From Chamaecrista fasciculata (lineage: Eukaryota; Streptophyta; Magnoliopsida; Fabales; Fabaceae), in NCBI GenBank assembly GCA_003254925.1, contig QANZ01021861.1, forward strand, positions 26,061 to 90,060: a stretch of 64,000 nt of DNA. The letters run 5' to 3'. A program made the position numbers and the translations under genes. Of this stretch, positions 11,569 through 23,000 are shown piece by piece. How positions within the stretch are numbered: position 1 is the stretch's first letter; the number at the start of each line of letters is the position of its first letter. Below the pieces are notes generated by a model that made no database searches, had not been told where the DNA came from, and saw nothing but the letters and a program-made list of their open reading frames with translations.

Positions 11569-13178
11569 AGGCAAAACACTCTTTCGTGTCCCTAACATTT
11601 GCAGTGATTTTCAGTTATGCCCCTAACGTTTCATTTTGTTTAGGCGTGCCCTCAATATGAAACTAACGTTTCAATAATGCCCCCAATTTTGATCAATGCC
11701 CATGTGGCAATTTTTTTTACTTATGTGTCATTTTTTTTGTCTGACTTGAATACGTGGCATGATGACTAGACATTCCTATTTTTTTTTTCTACCGTGGCAT
11801 GATGACTGGATTTACATTTTTGAACATAAAAATTGAGTAAACTAGCAAATCAGTCCCTGGATTTACATTTTTCATCATCTTCATTCATTTTAGTCCCAAA
11901 TCCTCAAAATAAAATTGTAAAGTGTCCCAAAACTCTTCCAAACATTTCAATTTAGTCCTTAAAAGTATTAATAACCCTAAAACCTAAACTCTAAACCTTA
12001 AAACTATAAACCCTAAACTCTAAAATTCTAAACCCTAAAAAATCTAGTTTGAGCAATTAGGTCTCTCACCCATTCTTATCCCATAATTCTCAATTCCCCC
12101 TCTTTTCATCATCTTCATTCATTTTAGTCCCAAATCCTCAAAATAAAATTGTAAAGTGTCCCAAAACTCTTCCAAACATTCTAATTTAGTCCTTAAAAAT
12201 ATTAAAAACCCTAAACCCCAAAACCCAAAACCCCAAAACTACAAACCCCAAACTTCAAACCCCAAATCTCTAAACTCTAAAACTTATTTTTTTTTCTTTA
12301 ATCTTCATCTTCACCTTCTCTTCTCATACTAAATTTTTTTGTTTCTAATCTTCATATTTTCATATTAAAATTTTTGTTTCTAATTTAGTATAGTTACCTT
12401 ATCAAGCATATGAACAAGCTTGGATTTCTTCATCTGAAGCTCTTGGGTTTGGGCGGTGGTGAGTTCAGGCTGATGATGAGTGGAAGGCTCACCAGTAATA
12501 TTAGAGTTTAGAGAAGGTGGGGAGTGGGTCGCCGGAAAGAGGCGGCGGTGGCAGCGGAAGGGGTGGAGGGAGAGGAGGGAGTAGGGTGGTGATCGAGGAT
12601 GGAAGAAGGAGAAGGCCACAAAAAAATTTTAATCAAATATGAAGATTAGAAACAAAAAAATTTAGTATGAGAAGAGAAGATTAAGATGAAGATTAAAGAA
12701 AAAAAAATAAGTTTTAGAGTTTAGAGATTTGGGGTTTGAAGTTTGGGGTTTGGAGTTTTGGGGTTTAGGGTTTTTAATATTTTTAAGGACTAAATTAGAA
12801 TGTTTGGAAGAGTTTTGGGACACTTTACAATTTTATTTTGAGGATTTGGGACTAAAATGAATAAAGATGATGAAAAATGTAAATCCAGGGACTGATTTGC
12901 TAGTTTACTAAATTTTTATGTTCAAAAATGTAAATGCAGTCATCATGCCACGATGAAAAAAAAATTAGGAATGTCCAGTCATCCTGCCACGTATTCAAGT
13001 CAAACAAAAAAAATAACACATAAGTAAAAAAAATTGTCACATGGGCATTGAGTCAAAATTGGGGGCATAATTGAAACGTTAGTTTCACATTGAGGGCACG
13101 TCTGAACAAAATGAAACATTATGGGCATAACTGAAAATCCTTGCAAACGTTAGGGGCACGAAAGGATATTTTGCCTAA
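11569..13178. mobile_element. Long-terminal-inverted-repeat (Pack-type-like) element
   Basis: The outer ends are inverted: AGGCAAAACACTCTTTCGTG on the left, and its complement with a few differences ending in TTTGCCT on the right. The arms continue inward through shared phrases (TTCAGTTATGCCCCTAACG, CAAATCCTCAAAATAAAATTG) to about 12372 and about 12622. The left arm is longer because a segment of about 235 bp is duplicated: the CATCATCTTCATTCATTTTA block occurs near 11875 and again near 12107. The centre (12380-12619) holds non-arm sequence that looks like a captured exon. No clear target duplication was found. A Mutator-like origin is inferred from the architecture only. Confidence 0.75.
12380..12619 (-). 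pseudogene. Captured exon fragment, first exon of an unidentified gene
   Basis: The minus strand reads open from a GTG at 12619 (possibly a decayed ATG) through a Ser/Pro/His/Arg-rich N-terminus (AFSFFHPRSPPYSLLSLHPF) resembling an organelle transit peptide. It continues to QELQMKKSKLVHMLDK, where a GTAACT donor-like site follows near 12402. Composition is much richer in G+C than the surrounding arms. It lies exactly between the two arms of the 11569-13178 element. I cannot name the parental gene. No start codon and no downstream exons are present, so it is not a functional gene here. Confidence 0.5.
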
Positions 13179-15020
13179 AATTTTATAATATAGTTTTTGA
13201 AAAATTATCTTCTCCCAATTAAAAGTTAACACATAACACAGTTCACTTCATAAACTTCATCTATTGGTTGAAATACATATTATTTCAATTATTGTTATAT
13301 AAATTATTTATATTTTATGATTTTTTAACTAAACATTTAGGTTTTTATCGTCAACAACAATAATTAATCTCTAACTTGTAAGAATTTTGAAGACTTAAAA
13401 AGTAAAAATAATTTTATAAAATAATTTTAAAAATTCAGAACATTTTTTAATAGTTTTCTATTTTTTAAGTTTTAAAAATTTGGGTCTATTTGATTTTTAT
13501 CTTTAATTTTTTTTCATACTTCATTGATTATCATATGATTAGAACATCAATGATCAGTCATTATGAGTCAAAATTGATTCATTGACAACCCTCGTCTCAC
13601 AAGGAGTAACAATGATTTTCATTCTCCATCTATCACCCTCCTGATTGAATTTCTACACCTTTAAAAGCTTTTCATTATTTTTTTCCATGATTATAAAATG
13701 TATCGTCATATAAAATTTTAATATCCAAAAGAAAAATAAATAATATCCAAATTACCTTTAGAGGCTTTATGATAAACGTTCTCACAATAAAAATGTCTTC
13801 ACCCCAATTTAACTTTAGAGTAGTTTTATCGCTCAAATCAATCATTGTAGAAGCTTCAGTGCTTCACATTTATATAAGATTTAATATCTAATTTAAACAC
13901 AAAATTCCAAAAAGTAAAGAAACTTAAAATTGGCTCAGTCAATCATTCATAATTATTCAAAATTTCAAATTAATTTTCTGAAAGCCATCACCTTAATAAT
14001 TGATTTGAAAGCAATGGCACGAGAATGACTTGCGATCTTACGATTGTTCTGGTGCATTGTCTGCATACCCATTTGAACATACAATAATTGTTAATATTCT
14101 AATTAATTCTAATATATAAAGGATACTCACAAGTCACAACCTGTTTGTCACAACGTTTAAAGACATATTAGTGAAAGTTTATTTGATAAATTTTTACTGC
14201 CCATTTTTATATTATATATTAAAATATTAAATTTGTATGCACTTTGGACTTCCTGAACTGCTCTTGCTCAAGATGAAATTTGTATGCACTTTGGACTTCC
14301 TGAACTGCTCTTCCTGAACTGCCCATTTTTATACTATATATTAAAATATTAAATTTGTATGCAATTTGTATGCCCCTTATTCAAAATTGCTCAATTTTCA
14401 ATTTGTATAAATTATATTTTAATTAAAATATTAAATAATTAGTACATATTAGTGAAAGTTTATTTGATAAATTTTTACTGCCCATTTTTATATTATATAT
14501 ATTAATTAAAATTTCCAATTAACGTCTTATTAGCTTTTTTATGTATAAATAATTTAATGTTTATAGTTGAAATATTTGAAATCATATTAAAATAACTTAT
14601 TATTTAATTTATTATTAAAAATATTTACTTTTTTCAATTGAAATAAAAAAATACTTAAATTTTCAACAAAAAAATACTTAAATTTGAATTTTCAATTTTA
14701 TTAATAACAAATCATCATATAAATATATAATCAAATTTAATCAAAATCATATTGTATTTATTTGGGTTAATAAAATAATTGGATTGATTGGACATATTTT
14801 TCAATCATCTCATATTGATTGGATGAGTGTAACCTCTAACAACTTTATTTACAAAATGAAAACAAAGAAATGTGAAGTCCACATGCATTCTCAAAAAGAG
14901 TGAGAGAGAAAATGAAACAATTGCTTGAACAATGTCACGTTATGATTAATTCAATTTAGTTTTAATAAAATAAAATTATTAAATGTATAAGTATGATTAA
15001 TTCATTTTATTTCTAAATAA
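13179..15020. other. AT-rich intergenic region with scrambled direct repeats
   Basis: No gene is seen. Between about 14160 and 14510 several blocks are repeated directly. The phrase starting GTTTATTTGATAAATTTTTA occurs near 14178 and 14458. A 32-bp block starting TGTATGCACTTTGGACTTCC occurs at 14235-14266 and 14281-14312, and again inside the element at 15030-15837. Confidence 0.55.
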
Positions 15021-15846
15021 TATTAATTAGGGTAAATTACACAAAGGGCCATATGGTTTGACCTGTTTTTAGATAGGGTCCCTGCGGTTTAAAAAGTGTC
15101 AGATAGGGTTCTTGTGATTTTCTCTGTTAACAAAAGAGTCCTCAAGTATATTTCCGTCCAAAATTTAACAGAAATTTTGGCTAAAATACTATTTTAAGAC
15201 TCTAACTATTAATTTTTATGCGTTTGACTCCCTATTTATATGAGAGGACTTTGACGCAAAAGAAGAAAAGTTTCATGGTAATAAATGACATTTCACCCTT
15301 CACTCTCTCTCTCCCCCCCCCCCCCCCCTCTCTCGATGAAAACTCTCTCTCTCTATACATGACAACGTTCAACGTCGAGGCGGAGTTAGCAAGAAAGTTT
15401 GCCGGAACATTCTGCTCTTGCCAAATGTATGCACTTTGGACTTCCTGAACTGCTCTTGCCAAATGTATGCTGCCGGAGAAGACGATCCAGAGAGGTTCGT
15501 CTTGGATTTGCCTCCGAGGCTTGTTGAGGACCAGTTAGAGAGAGAGAGGGGGGAGAGAAAGTGAAGGGTGAAATGTCATTTATTATCACAAAACTTTTCT
15601 TCTTTTGCGTGAAAGTCCTCTCATACAAATAGGGAGTCAAACACATAAAAATTAATAGTTAGGGGTCTTAAAATAGTATTTTAGCTAAAATTTCTGTCAA
15701 ATTTTAGACTAAAATGTATCTCAGGACTCTTTTTGTTAACGGAGCAAACCACAGGGACCCTATTTGACATTTTTTAAACCATAGAGACCCTATTTGAAAA
15801 TGAGTCAAACCACAAAGCCCTTTTGTATAATTTACCCTATTAATTA
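15021..15846. mobile_element. Mutator-like (Pack-type) element with 9-bp TSD, copy 1
   Basis: The element body is 15030-15837 (808 bp). It is flanked by the perfect 9-bp direct repeat TATTAATTA at 15021-15029 and 15838-15846, the signature of Mutator-like insertions. Both ends read GGGTAAATTA(C/T)AC inward, and the terminal arms extend about 300 bp with phrases such as GGGTCCCTGCGGTTTAAAAA. The centre (about 15360-15545) is not arm sequence. It contains a duplicated block around ATGCACTTTGGACTTCCTG and a plus-strand stretch AGEDDPERFVLDLPPRLVED that may be a captured coding fragment of unknown source. No transposase is present, so the element is non-autonomous. Confidence 0.85.
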
Positions 15847-17480
15847 AGATGTTTTGACAAACTTAACTTTTATACACCCAAATGTAATCTAAGAGATTTA
15901 TAATTATATCAGATCGGTCCTTAAATTAAACTAGTTAAAATTATATATTTAATAGTTTAAATTTATAATTTTATTTTTTATAAATTAAACTAACAGATTG
16001 GTGTGTATATATTGGTTGCTTGTTCGGTTTGTGAGACTTTATTATATTTAATTTAAACTCGATCTACGTCTTATATTTTTGGTCTTATATTTAATTATAA
16101 TAAAAGAGTCTCTTAATAAAAATAACTGCATTTGAAATATTTGAATTCGATTTCTTATTTAAATGATAATAAATCACATATTACTTAAATTAAATTATTG
16201 TTAATTTTAAATTAATATATACTAAACATTATATCATCAATTTTCTAACTTATAGAATTATCCCACCCTTCAAGATTTGAAGTGTGTAAAATCAACATAT
16301 CGCTCTCTGAAAATCATTTTTTTCTCTCAACTTCTCTATCCCTTCTCAACTACGCCTGCCAAAATTCTTCATCACTCTTGAAGAGAGCAATTTTGATTCT
16401 CTCTTCTCATATCGTAGTATTCCTTTCATACATTTCTTTAGTATTAGAAGTTATATTTCTTTTCATAATATCACTACTCCTTGCCTTTCTAAGTGTATGG
16501 AAGACGTCACTACTTTCAGTATCTTTGAGTGTATGAAAGATTTTGATGATTTTACATATTAATCGATGATAAAGATTGTTCACTAGTATGTTGTTGGTTG
16601 TTATTCGGTGACTTTTTCTGCATTTTGCAGATCTTTTTACTTTGCAGCAACTTGGCTGACGAAGACAGTTTCTTAAAGAATGTGCTCTATTGGTTGGGTC
16701 TCTATACCCAATCCTCTTTTCTTAGTTTCTTGTTATTTCCATAATTAACTTTTTATTCTCTATCATTCAACTTTTTAAACGTTAGATGATCGTCTCTTTT
16801 TTTAATGAAAAAAAAGAAGAATATGTCATCATTTTTTTATCTTATTCTTCAATATATATTTCATCCGTATAATTTTCGATTTTTAAATCTCGAAATCATT
16901 TCTCACACGCTTAGTATTTATATAATCATAGTCATGATTGATGAACAAATCAACAAATACTTTAGTTAATGTTATTATAAGACGTTATTATTAAGCCAAA
17001 TAAACGTGGATATTGAGGATCGTCGGTTGTGGGACCCATAATATGATGGAATCATATGATCTCTTTACTCTCTTCCCCACCGACCCCGCGAATTCTGGAC
17101 TTATCAAACGGTGTCGTCTTGCGATATTATCGAGCACGCTTTTTGTCATTTTATCGCGATAAATCAAATTCACGTGCCGTCATAATCAGACGTGGCTGTC
17201 CCTCTGCCGCTTTCTCAACGGACCTTCATGAAATGTAATAATTCAGATAATAACACGTGAAATAATTAGTTATGTGTAATTAGTGATGTAACTTCATAGT
17301 TCATACACAATTTTGGTTGATTAAAATTTTTCTTTTAATTATTTTTTAGTATTAAATTACACCAATAACTATAATTAAGCCACATCAATTGCATCACATG
17401 TCAAGAATTAAATTTTACATTTTAGACTAGCCCTTTAATTATACATCTTTTAAAAATGTCTAAGTTCCATCATTTTATTT
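15847..17480. other. Intergenic, no gene seen
   Basis: AT-rich sequence. The open frames at 16282-16536 and 16991-17238 show no recognisable domain or splice context. A pyrimidine-rich stretch around 16310-16530 gives an apparent hydrophobic frame, judged spurious. Confidence 0.45.
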
Positions 17481-18395
17481 TGAGAAAATTTACTATTTAG
17501 TCCTTCATTTTTCACACATTCAACAATTTGGCCCTTAAATTATAGAAATATACTATCTACTCCCGAAATAATTATAAATGTCAATTGATGAGTCCTTGAA
17601 GTTTTTTTTTTATGCTAATTACACTAATGAATTAGTTGTTAAACGCACATGTACTACATTAAATACCACATATTAATACTAATATTAATGTACATCATAG
17701 ATTCAAAGCTTTCTATTAGAAACTGACATCATTAAGCTTTCTATTAGAAACTGACATCATTTTTTTATTTATTTTCAATTCGTTGGTTTCATTCTCAAAG
17801 CTCTTATCAAAACATGAATACTGAGTTACTGATCACTAACATTGAACCATGAATACTGAATAATCAATATTGAACCATTCTGTTAATAGGCTCATTCAAT
17901 TGCATAAAGAAGATGATAATGAAAAATGAGCTTGATAACGACGAATTGATTAAAGCCCACCGGTGGATTTAGTCGCATCTTGATCAATCAACGATTTCGA
18001 CGACGACGATTTGTTGGCAATGAAAGTACACGATGAGCAAGTGAGGAACCACTTAAGATTTGCCATTTTGGAAATTGTACCTCATATTTTGTAATTTTAT
18101 TGAAGGCTTCATATTTTGGAGTTAAAAGCATTGGGTTTAAGTTAGATATTGGTTCTATTCAATTGTTAGATTTGTTGGTCTGGTTACTTAAGGTGATTAG
18201 GATATGAAAGTGATATTTAATGAAGTTATGTTAGCACTTAAAGCCCATGTTATCAAATTACTTAACGAATACTAATCGAGTGACTAAATAGTTAATGATT
18301 ATAAAAATAAGGAATTATTATTTGTTTTCATAATGCATTGATCAAATCATTGACTTGGTGAAAATTGAGAGACCAAATAATAAATTTTCTCTTTA
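17481..18395. mobile_element. Inverted-repeat MITE-like element (~0.9 kb)
   Basis: The left end (TGAGAAAATTTACTATTTAG, then TCCTTCATTTTTCAC) is matched in reverse complement by the right end near 18350-18395 (GTGAAAATTGAGAGACC, then AAATAATAAATTTTCTC). The interior is non-coding and contains a directly duplicated block of about 28 bp (AAGCTTTCTATTAGAAACTG) at about 17707 and 17736. The superfamily and target duplication are not determined. Confidence 0.5.
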
Positions 18396-18425
18396 TTTCT
18401 ATCTTTTAAAAAAAGCTCACTTGTA

Positions 18426-19048
18426 ATTTATTTCTCTTTTTTGTTTTGCCTAAAACATAATTCATTCAAAACTAATGCAAAACTAAGCATAGTACAAACG
18501 AAAACAAAGCAAAAATAGTCAACCGCTCCCTAGCATAAACAGAAACACTAGACATGATATCAACTGACCAAGGTGCGGGGTTTACAATCCATCCAATAGG
18601 ACCCATCCTCGTTTTAGACAAATTGGCAAGACAATCAATTGTCAAGTTAGCGGATCTAGGGATCCAACTAAAGCTACAACCCGTGGCTGTTCTAAATAAA
18701 GACATAATCAGACTCAAAGCAACAATAATAAAATGATAAGACGAAACGACGCTGTGGAAGAGCACCTAAAAACCAGAACCAAACTAAGAAGCCGCCGTAG
18801 AAGCCAGAAGCCGCCGTGGAATGCTTAGTCCAGAGTCGTCGCCGCCACAAAACCTTACAAACAAAGTAACACTCTCATAAAGAGAGAGAATGATCCTCAC
18901 AAGGGAGGGGTTTTCAAAACTGCCCAATAGAGAAGAGGGGGCTACCGCTGTTAAAAATGACGACAACCAGATGTTGATACAAAGCAGTGTGTGTGGAAGA
19001 AGAGGAAAGCCAAAGAGAAAATATCAATGACATTTATTTCTCTTTTTT
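18426..19048 (-). mobile_element. Internally deleted LINE insertion with 17-bp TSD
   Basis: A perfect 17-bp direct repeat, ATTTATTTCTCTTTTTT, flanks 18443-19031 (18426-18442 and 19032-19048). On the minus strand the downstream part translates into the end of a plant-LINE RNase H domain (ATGCSFSWIPRSANLTIDCL, then ANLSKT) and finishes in a short A-rich tail at the low-coordinate side. The upstream part (about 18800-19031) is not RT or RNase H coding and may be the element's 5' leader. If so, the body was deleted before or during insertion. Only a remnant frame of about 97 codons remains, so nothing here is functional. Confidence 0.75.
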
Positions 19049-19163
19049 TCGAGCCATTATAATTTATTTCTCTATATCGATATAATAAATAGAGCAATAT
19101 AATAATTTAATTTATGAAAGATCATTAAATCACTAATAGATTCAAATACAGAACAAAGTAATT

Positions 19164-19350
19164 TCGGGATTGGATCCTATAGAGTTCATTTTCAAGCATT
19201 TCTTGTAAAGTTAGAGAAAAAAATATAAATTCTATAAAATAAAAATATATAAAACTATATTTTCTCTTTCTCTCTCTTCTTTCCTCTTCCTTTCTCTTTC
19301 ATATTCTACAAGAAATGTAGAGAAAGAAATTCTAGATATCCATTTTCAAT
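19164..19350. mobile_element. ~187-bp palindromic MITE, copy 1
   Basis: Inverted ends (TCGGGATTGGATCC... / ...GGATATCTAGAA read from the other strand) surround a core with TTCTCTTTCTCTCTCTTC and CTACAAGAAATGTAGAG. A close second copy lies at 35824-36010. This copy lies upstream of the PMI gene, about 0.75 kb from its start codon. Confidence 0.65.
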
Positions 19351-20088
19351 AATTTCTCACTTGGTCCTTTAATTAAATGGTAGGGGTTTGAATCACAAAT
19401 TTTAGTATAAAAACTGAAAAACATTTCATAATTATCCGCTTACTCTTAAATAGGGTGAGTAACGGCAACGAAAAAGATTAATATTTTTCAGAAACTATTT
19501 TTTGGGCACTTAAAAATTATCATTTTAATATTTTAGGAGTTAAATTATACATTTTAATCTAATAATCAAAATTTGTATATACATTTAAGGCTTTTATATG
19601 TTTTTTTAGTAAATAAAACTTCTGTCGGTTTCAGGAAAAAAAAAAAAGGAGATGTTACAGTCAATAACTCTGTATCAAACGCATCTGCAGATTTTGAGAC
19701 TAAAAAGTAAAAACCAGACTTTCAAATCTTATCCAATGGAAAATTTCTTGTTGCCGTGGACGATAAACCCAGACTTTTTTCCCTTGGGAAATTTCGTCAT
19801 TTCGTGCCCATCGAGAAATCCAAAAGAATTGAATGAGATCGCAGATTAGAGAAACTGAAACTGCCAAATAATTGTACCGTATTGTATACCCCACTCGCAT
19901 CTCTCTCTCTTTCTCTAACGTCGGATTCATTCATCGTTGTCTCTCTCTCTCTCTCTCTAGGATAATTGTACCTTTCCAATTCCAACCGCTTCAAATAGCA
20001 ACCAAGCGATGATGGATTCATTCCCGCATTCACATTCTGTTATTCCCTCCCTTCTTCAACCCTCTCATCACTAGAATTTCGCGATTCC
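19351..20088 (+). promoter_or_regulatory. Upstream/5' leader region of PMI
   Basis: A region of about 740 bp before the PMI start codon. It contains CT-microsatellite tracts (around 19900-19960) typical of plant 5' leaders. No TATA box could be assigned with confidence. The open frames in it are spurious. Confidence 0.4.
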
Positions 20089-23000
20089 ATGGAAGACGTC
20101 GCGGAGAAACTCCAGAGGCTTCAATGCTCGGTTCAGAACTACGATTGGGGTCGATTGGGCCGAGAATCCCAAGTCGCTAGACTTTTCGCTCTCAATTCTG
20201 GGTCTCGATTCGAACCAGAGAAGCCGTATGCGGAGCTATGGATGGGTACCCACGATTCCGGGCCTTCGTTCCTTGTCAACCACCACGAGAATGGCGTCGT
20301 GGATGGCTCAGAGTGTGAGACCCTTAAGTCGTGGCTGTCAAGAAATCCCAATGTGCTTGGCGACAAGGTTTTGAAGAAGTGGGGTTGTGATCTACCTTTC
20401 TTGTTCAAGGTACGATTCTCTGTATTCTGTGTTTCAGAAGAGAATTTTGTGAGGGCCTTAAGTAAGGGACCACTTCAGTTACATTTGTGTTCACAGAGTG
20501 ATTTAATGTTTGTTGTTACTTCTTGATTGAGCAAACTTTTGGGTTGATGGGCACTGTGCAAACTCTGTGCTTATAGATACTTTGTGTGTTAGGTTCTCTC
20601 AGTGGCAAAGGCGCTATCAATACAAGCTCACCCAGACAAGGAGTTGGCCTGGACTTTGCATAAGTTGCAACCTGATGTTTACAAGGATGGCAATCACAAA
20701 CCTGAGATGGCTTTGGCAATGACCAACTTTGAGGCTCTATGTGGGTTTGTCACTCTTAAGGTGAATTATTCTATAAACTTGTTGATATACATTGACAGGG
20801 TCATAAACAATTATTTGATTATGTTCAGAGAACTGATGTGTTGCTTTTCTAAGTTACTGTTGTGGAAATCGATCTTATACTGAATTACGTGTTTCTATAG
20901 TTTTGATATGGATGGTGTCTTTGCAAATTCGAGTTCATGATGGATTTACTTAGAAATTGATATGTTAAGCTTTATTTTAAATTTTAAATTGGTATGCTTT
21001 TACACTTCAGGTTATTGGAAAAGAAATGTCCACCTATTAGGTATATTCCCAGTTTCTTATAATGGTGTGTGACCTGTGTCACTGGATCATCTTTGTTTCC
21101 CTAAGCTTTTCATCACTATGTTAATATAATAAGCAAGAGTTAGTGTAAGTTTAGTAGTGCCTTTTAAGTGTAGATCTGACTTGTGTGGGGTTGACAAGCT
21201 GTTAGATTGCTCATTTCTAGCTTCTATATGATGGGGATTAGATGTTAGAATTTTTCTCGATGAGGAGCTTATATTATAGTGATTGACCAGCATTTGTGCC
21301 CCCTGCATGATTTAGGACAAGTCTAATTAATTTGTGAGGGTTTATATTGGTGCTTCTGTGATCTGTTTCTACAATTCCTTTAGCAAGTCTGTTCACTTTA
21401 GTTTGAGGAGATTATAATGGCTATTTGTTCAAATAAGCAAGACAGATGCCAAGCTTCTGTTGACTGCTTGAGAGCCAAGCTATTCACTTCAGAATCTGAG
21501 TGCAGTTTAAGATGAATTAAGTTCTATTATCTTAATCATGTTGATAATCAAATATCTCGTATATTGTCTTGAAAGAAAACTTAGCTGCTTACACAAGCAA
21601 AGGCTGTATTGGTTTGGTTATATTTAAAAAAAAAAAAAATTGATTACGACTTAGGTGATTTAAGGTGCTGAGGTTGAACTTTTCTAACTGAAAGTTTTTG
21701 ATGGATCTTATTTTCATTTGGTCCATTATGGTTCCTATTCACTCACCGAGTAGTAAAACTGGAGTTTAATTTTACATGCCAAAGAGTTTTGAACTCAGCT
21801 ATATTTCTTAGGCAGATCATTGCTTCTATTTTACGGGCTAGAGCTTGTTTATGGTAGATTCCCAGAAATTTCTTATGTTTTTAGTGCTTCTTTGTGATGT
21901 TATTCCCTCTGACCAATTAGGCAATATGCTGTGTTTCTATTCAGGAGCTAAAGGCTGTGCTTTGTACTGTTCCTGAGGTTGTGGAATTAGTTGGCACTGC
22001 AGTTGCAAACCAGTTCTCGCAAGTTAGTGAGCACGATGGTGAAGAGAAGGTAAAGGCTGCTTTGCAGGAAGTTTTTACCAAACTCATGTCAGCGAGTAAA
22101 GGGGAAGTAGCTGAAGTGGTGAACAGATTGAAAAGTCGTCTCCATAACGAAAGTCAGGTTGGTTGATAACTTGCTCTATTTGTTGCAGATTTAGCTTATA
22201 TGTGGAATTATTCTTCTGAATGTTATACATTTTGTCTTATAGTTTTATGTGGATTTGTAGCTAATCTACTCATGTGGAAGTAAAACTTAATGTTTCACCC
22301 TTTTTAGCAGGGTTATATAACATTATCTTCTTTTCATGGCAGATGAAAATACTTAATGGACAACCAAAAAAAAAAAATACTACTTATTTCGGGAGCAGTT
22401 AATCAGCCTGAAACTTTTTGCTTTTGTTCATCTATATTGTGTATTTCATATAGTGTTAAAACACCCATAATATCTAGCCAGCATTGCCTGTCAGATGCAT
22501 CAACCCCTTTAAGGTGCTATACAAATAATGGACTGTTATATATGTTGCCAACATATTTAATCTTACATATATATACCAAACAATATTCTCATTTTGCATC
22601 AGGTGAGGCAGTTGACAGATAAGGAGCAATTGGTGCTGCAGTTGGAAAGGCAGTACCCAGCTGATGTTGGCATCATAGCTGCCTTCTTTCTTAACCATGT
22701 TAAACTCAATCCAGGCGAAGCGTTGTACCTCGGGGCTAATGAACCACATGCATATTTATGTGGTGAGTGTATTGAATGCATGGCAACTTCAGACAATGTT
22801 GTGCGAGCTGGCCTGACTCCAAAATACATAGATGTCAAGACTCTTTGTTCCATGCTCACATACAAGCAGGTAAATCCTGGAATTTAGGCGGTGCTACTTA
22901 CCAGTGTTGTTATTAAACGTTTAGTTCCCTTAGGGAACTTTACTATGTGATATGATTATTTTTGGCATTGGCTAAAATACACAAAGCTTCCCTAAACTTT

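Noticed and set aside
16282..16536. 84-codon hydrophobic frame
   Set aside because: Hydrophobicity comes from pyrimidine-rich sequence; no homology signs, promoter or partner exons.
18472..18765. Minus-strand frame with RNase H-like end as a possible gene
   Set aside because: It lies between perfect 17-bp target duplications and is a truncated LINE insert.
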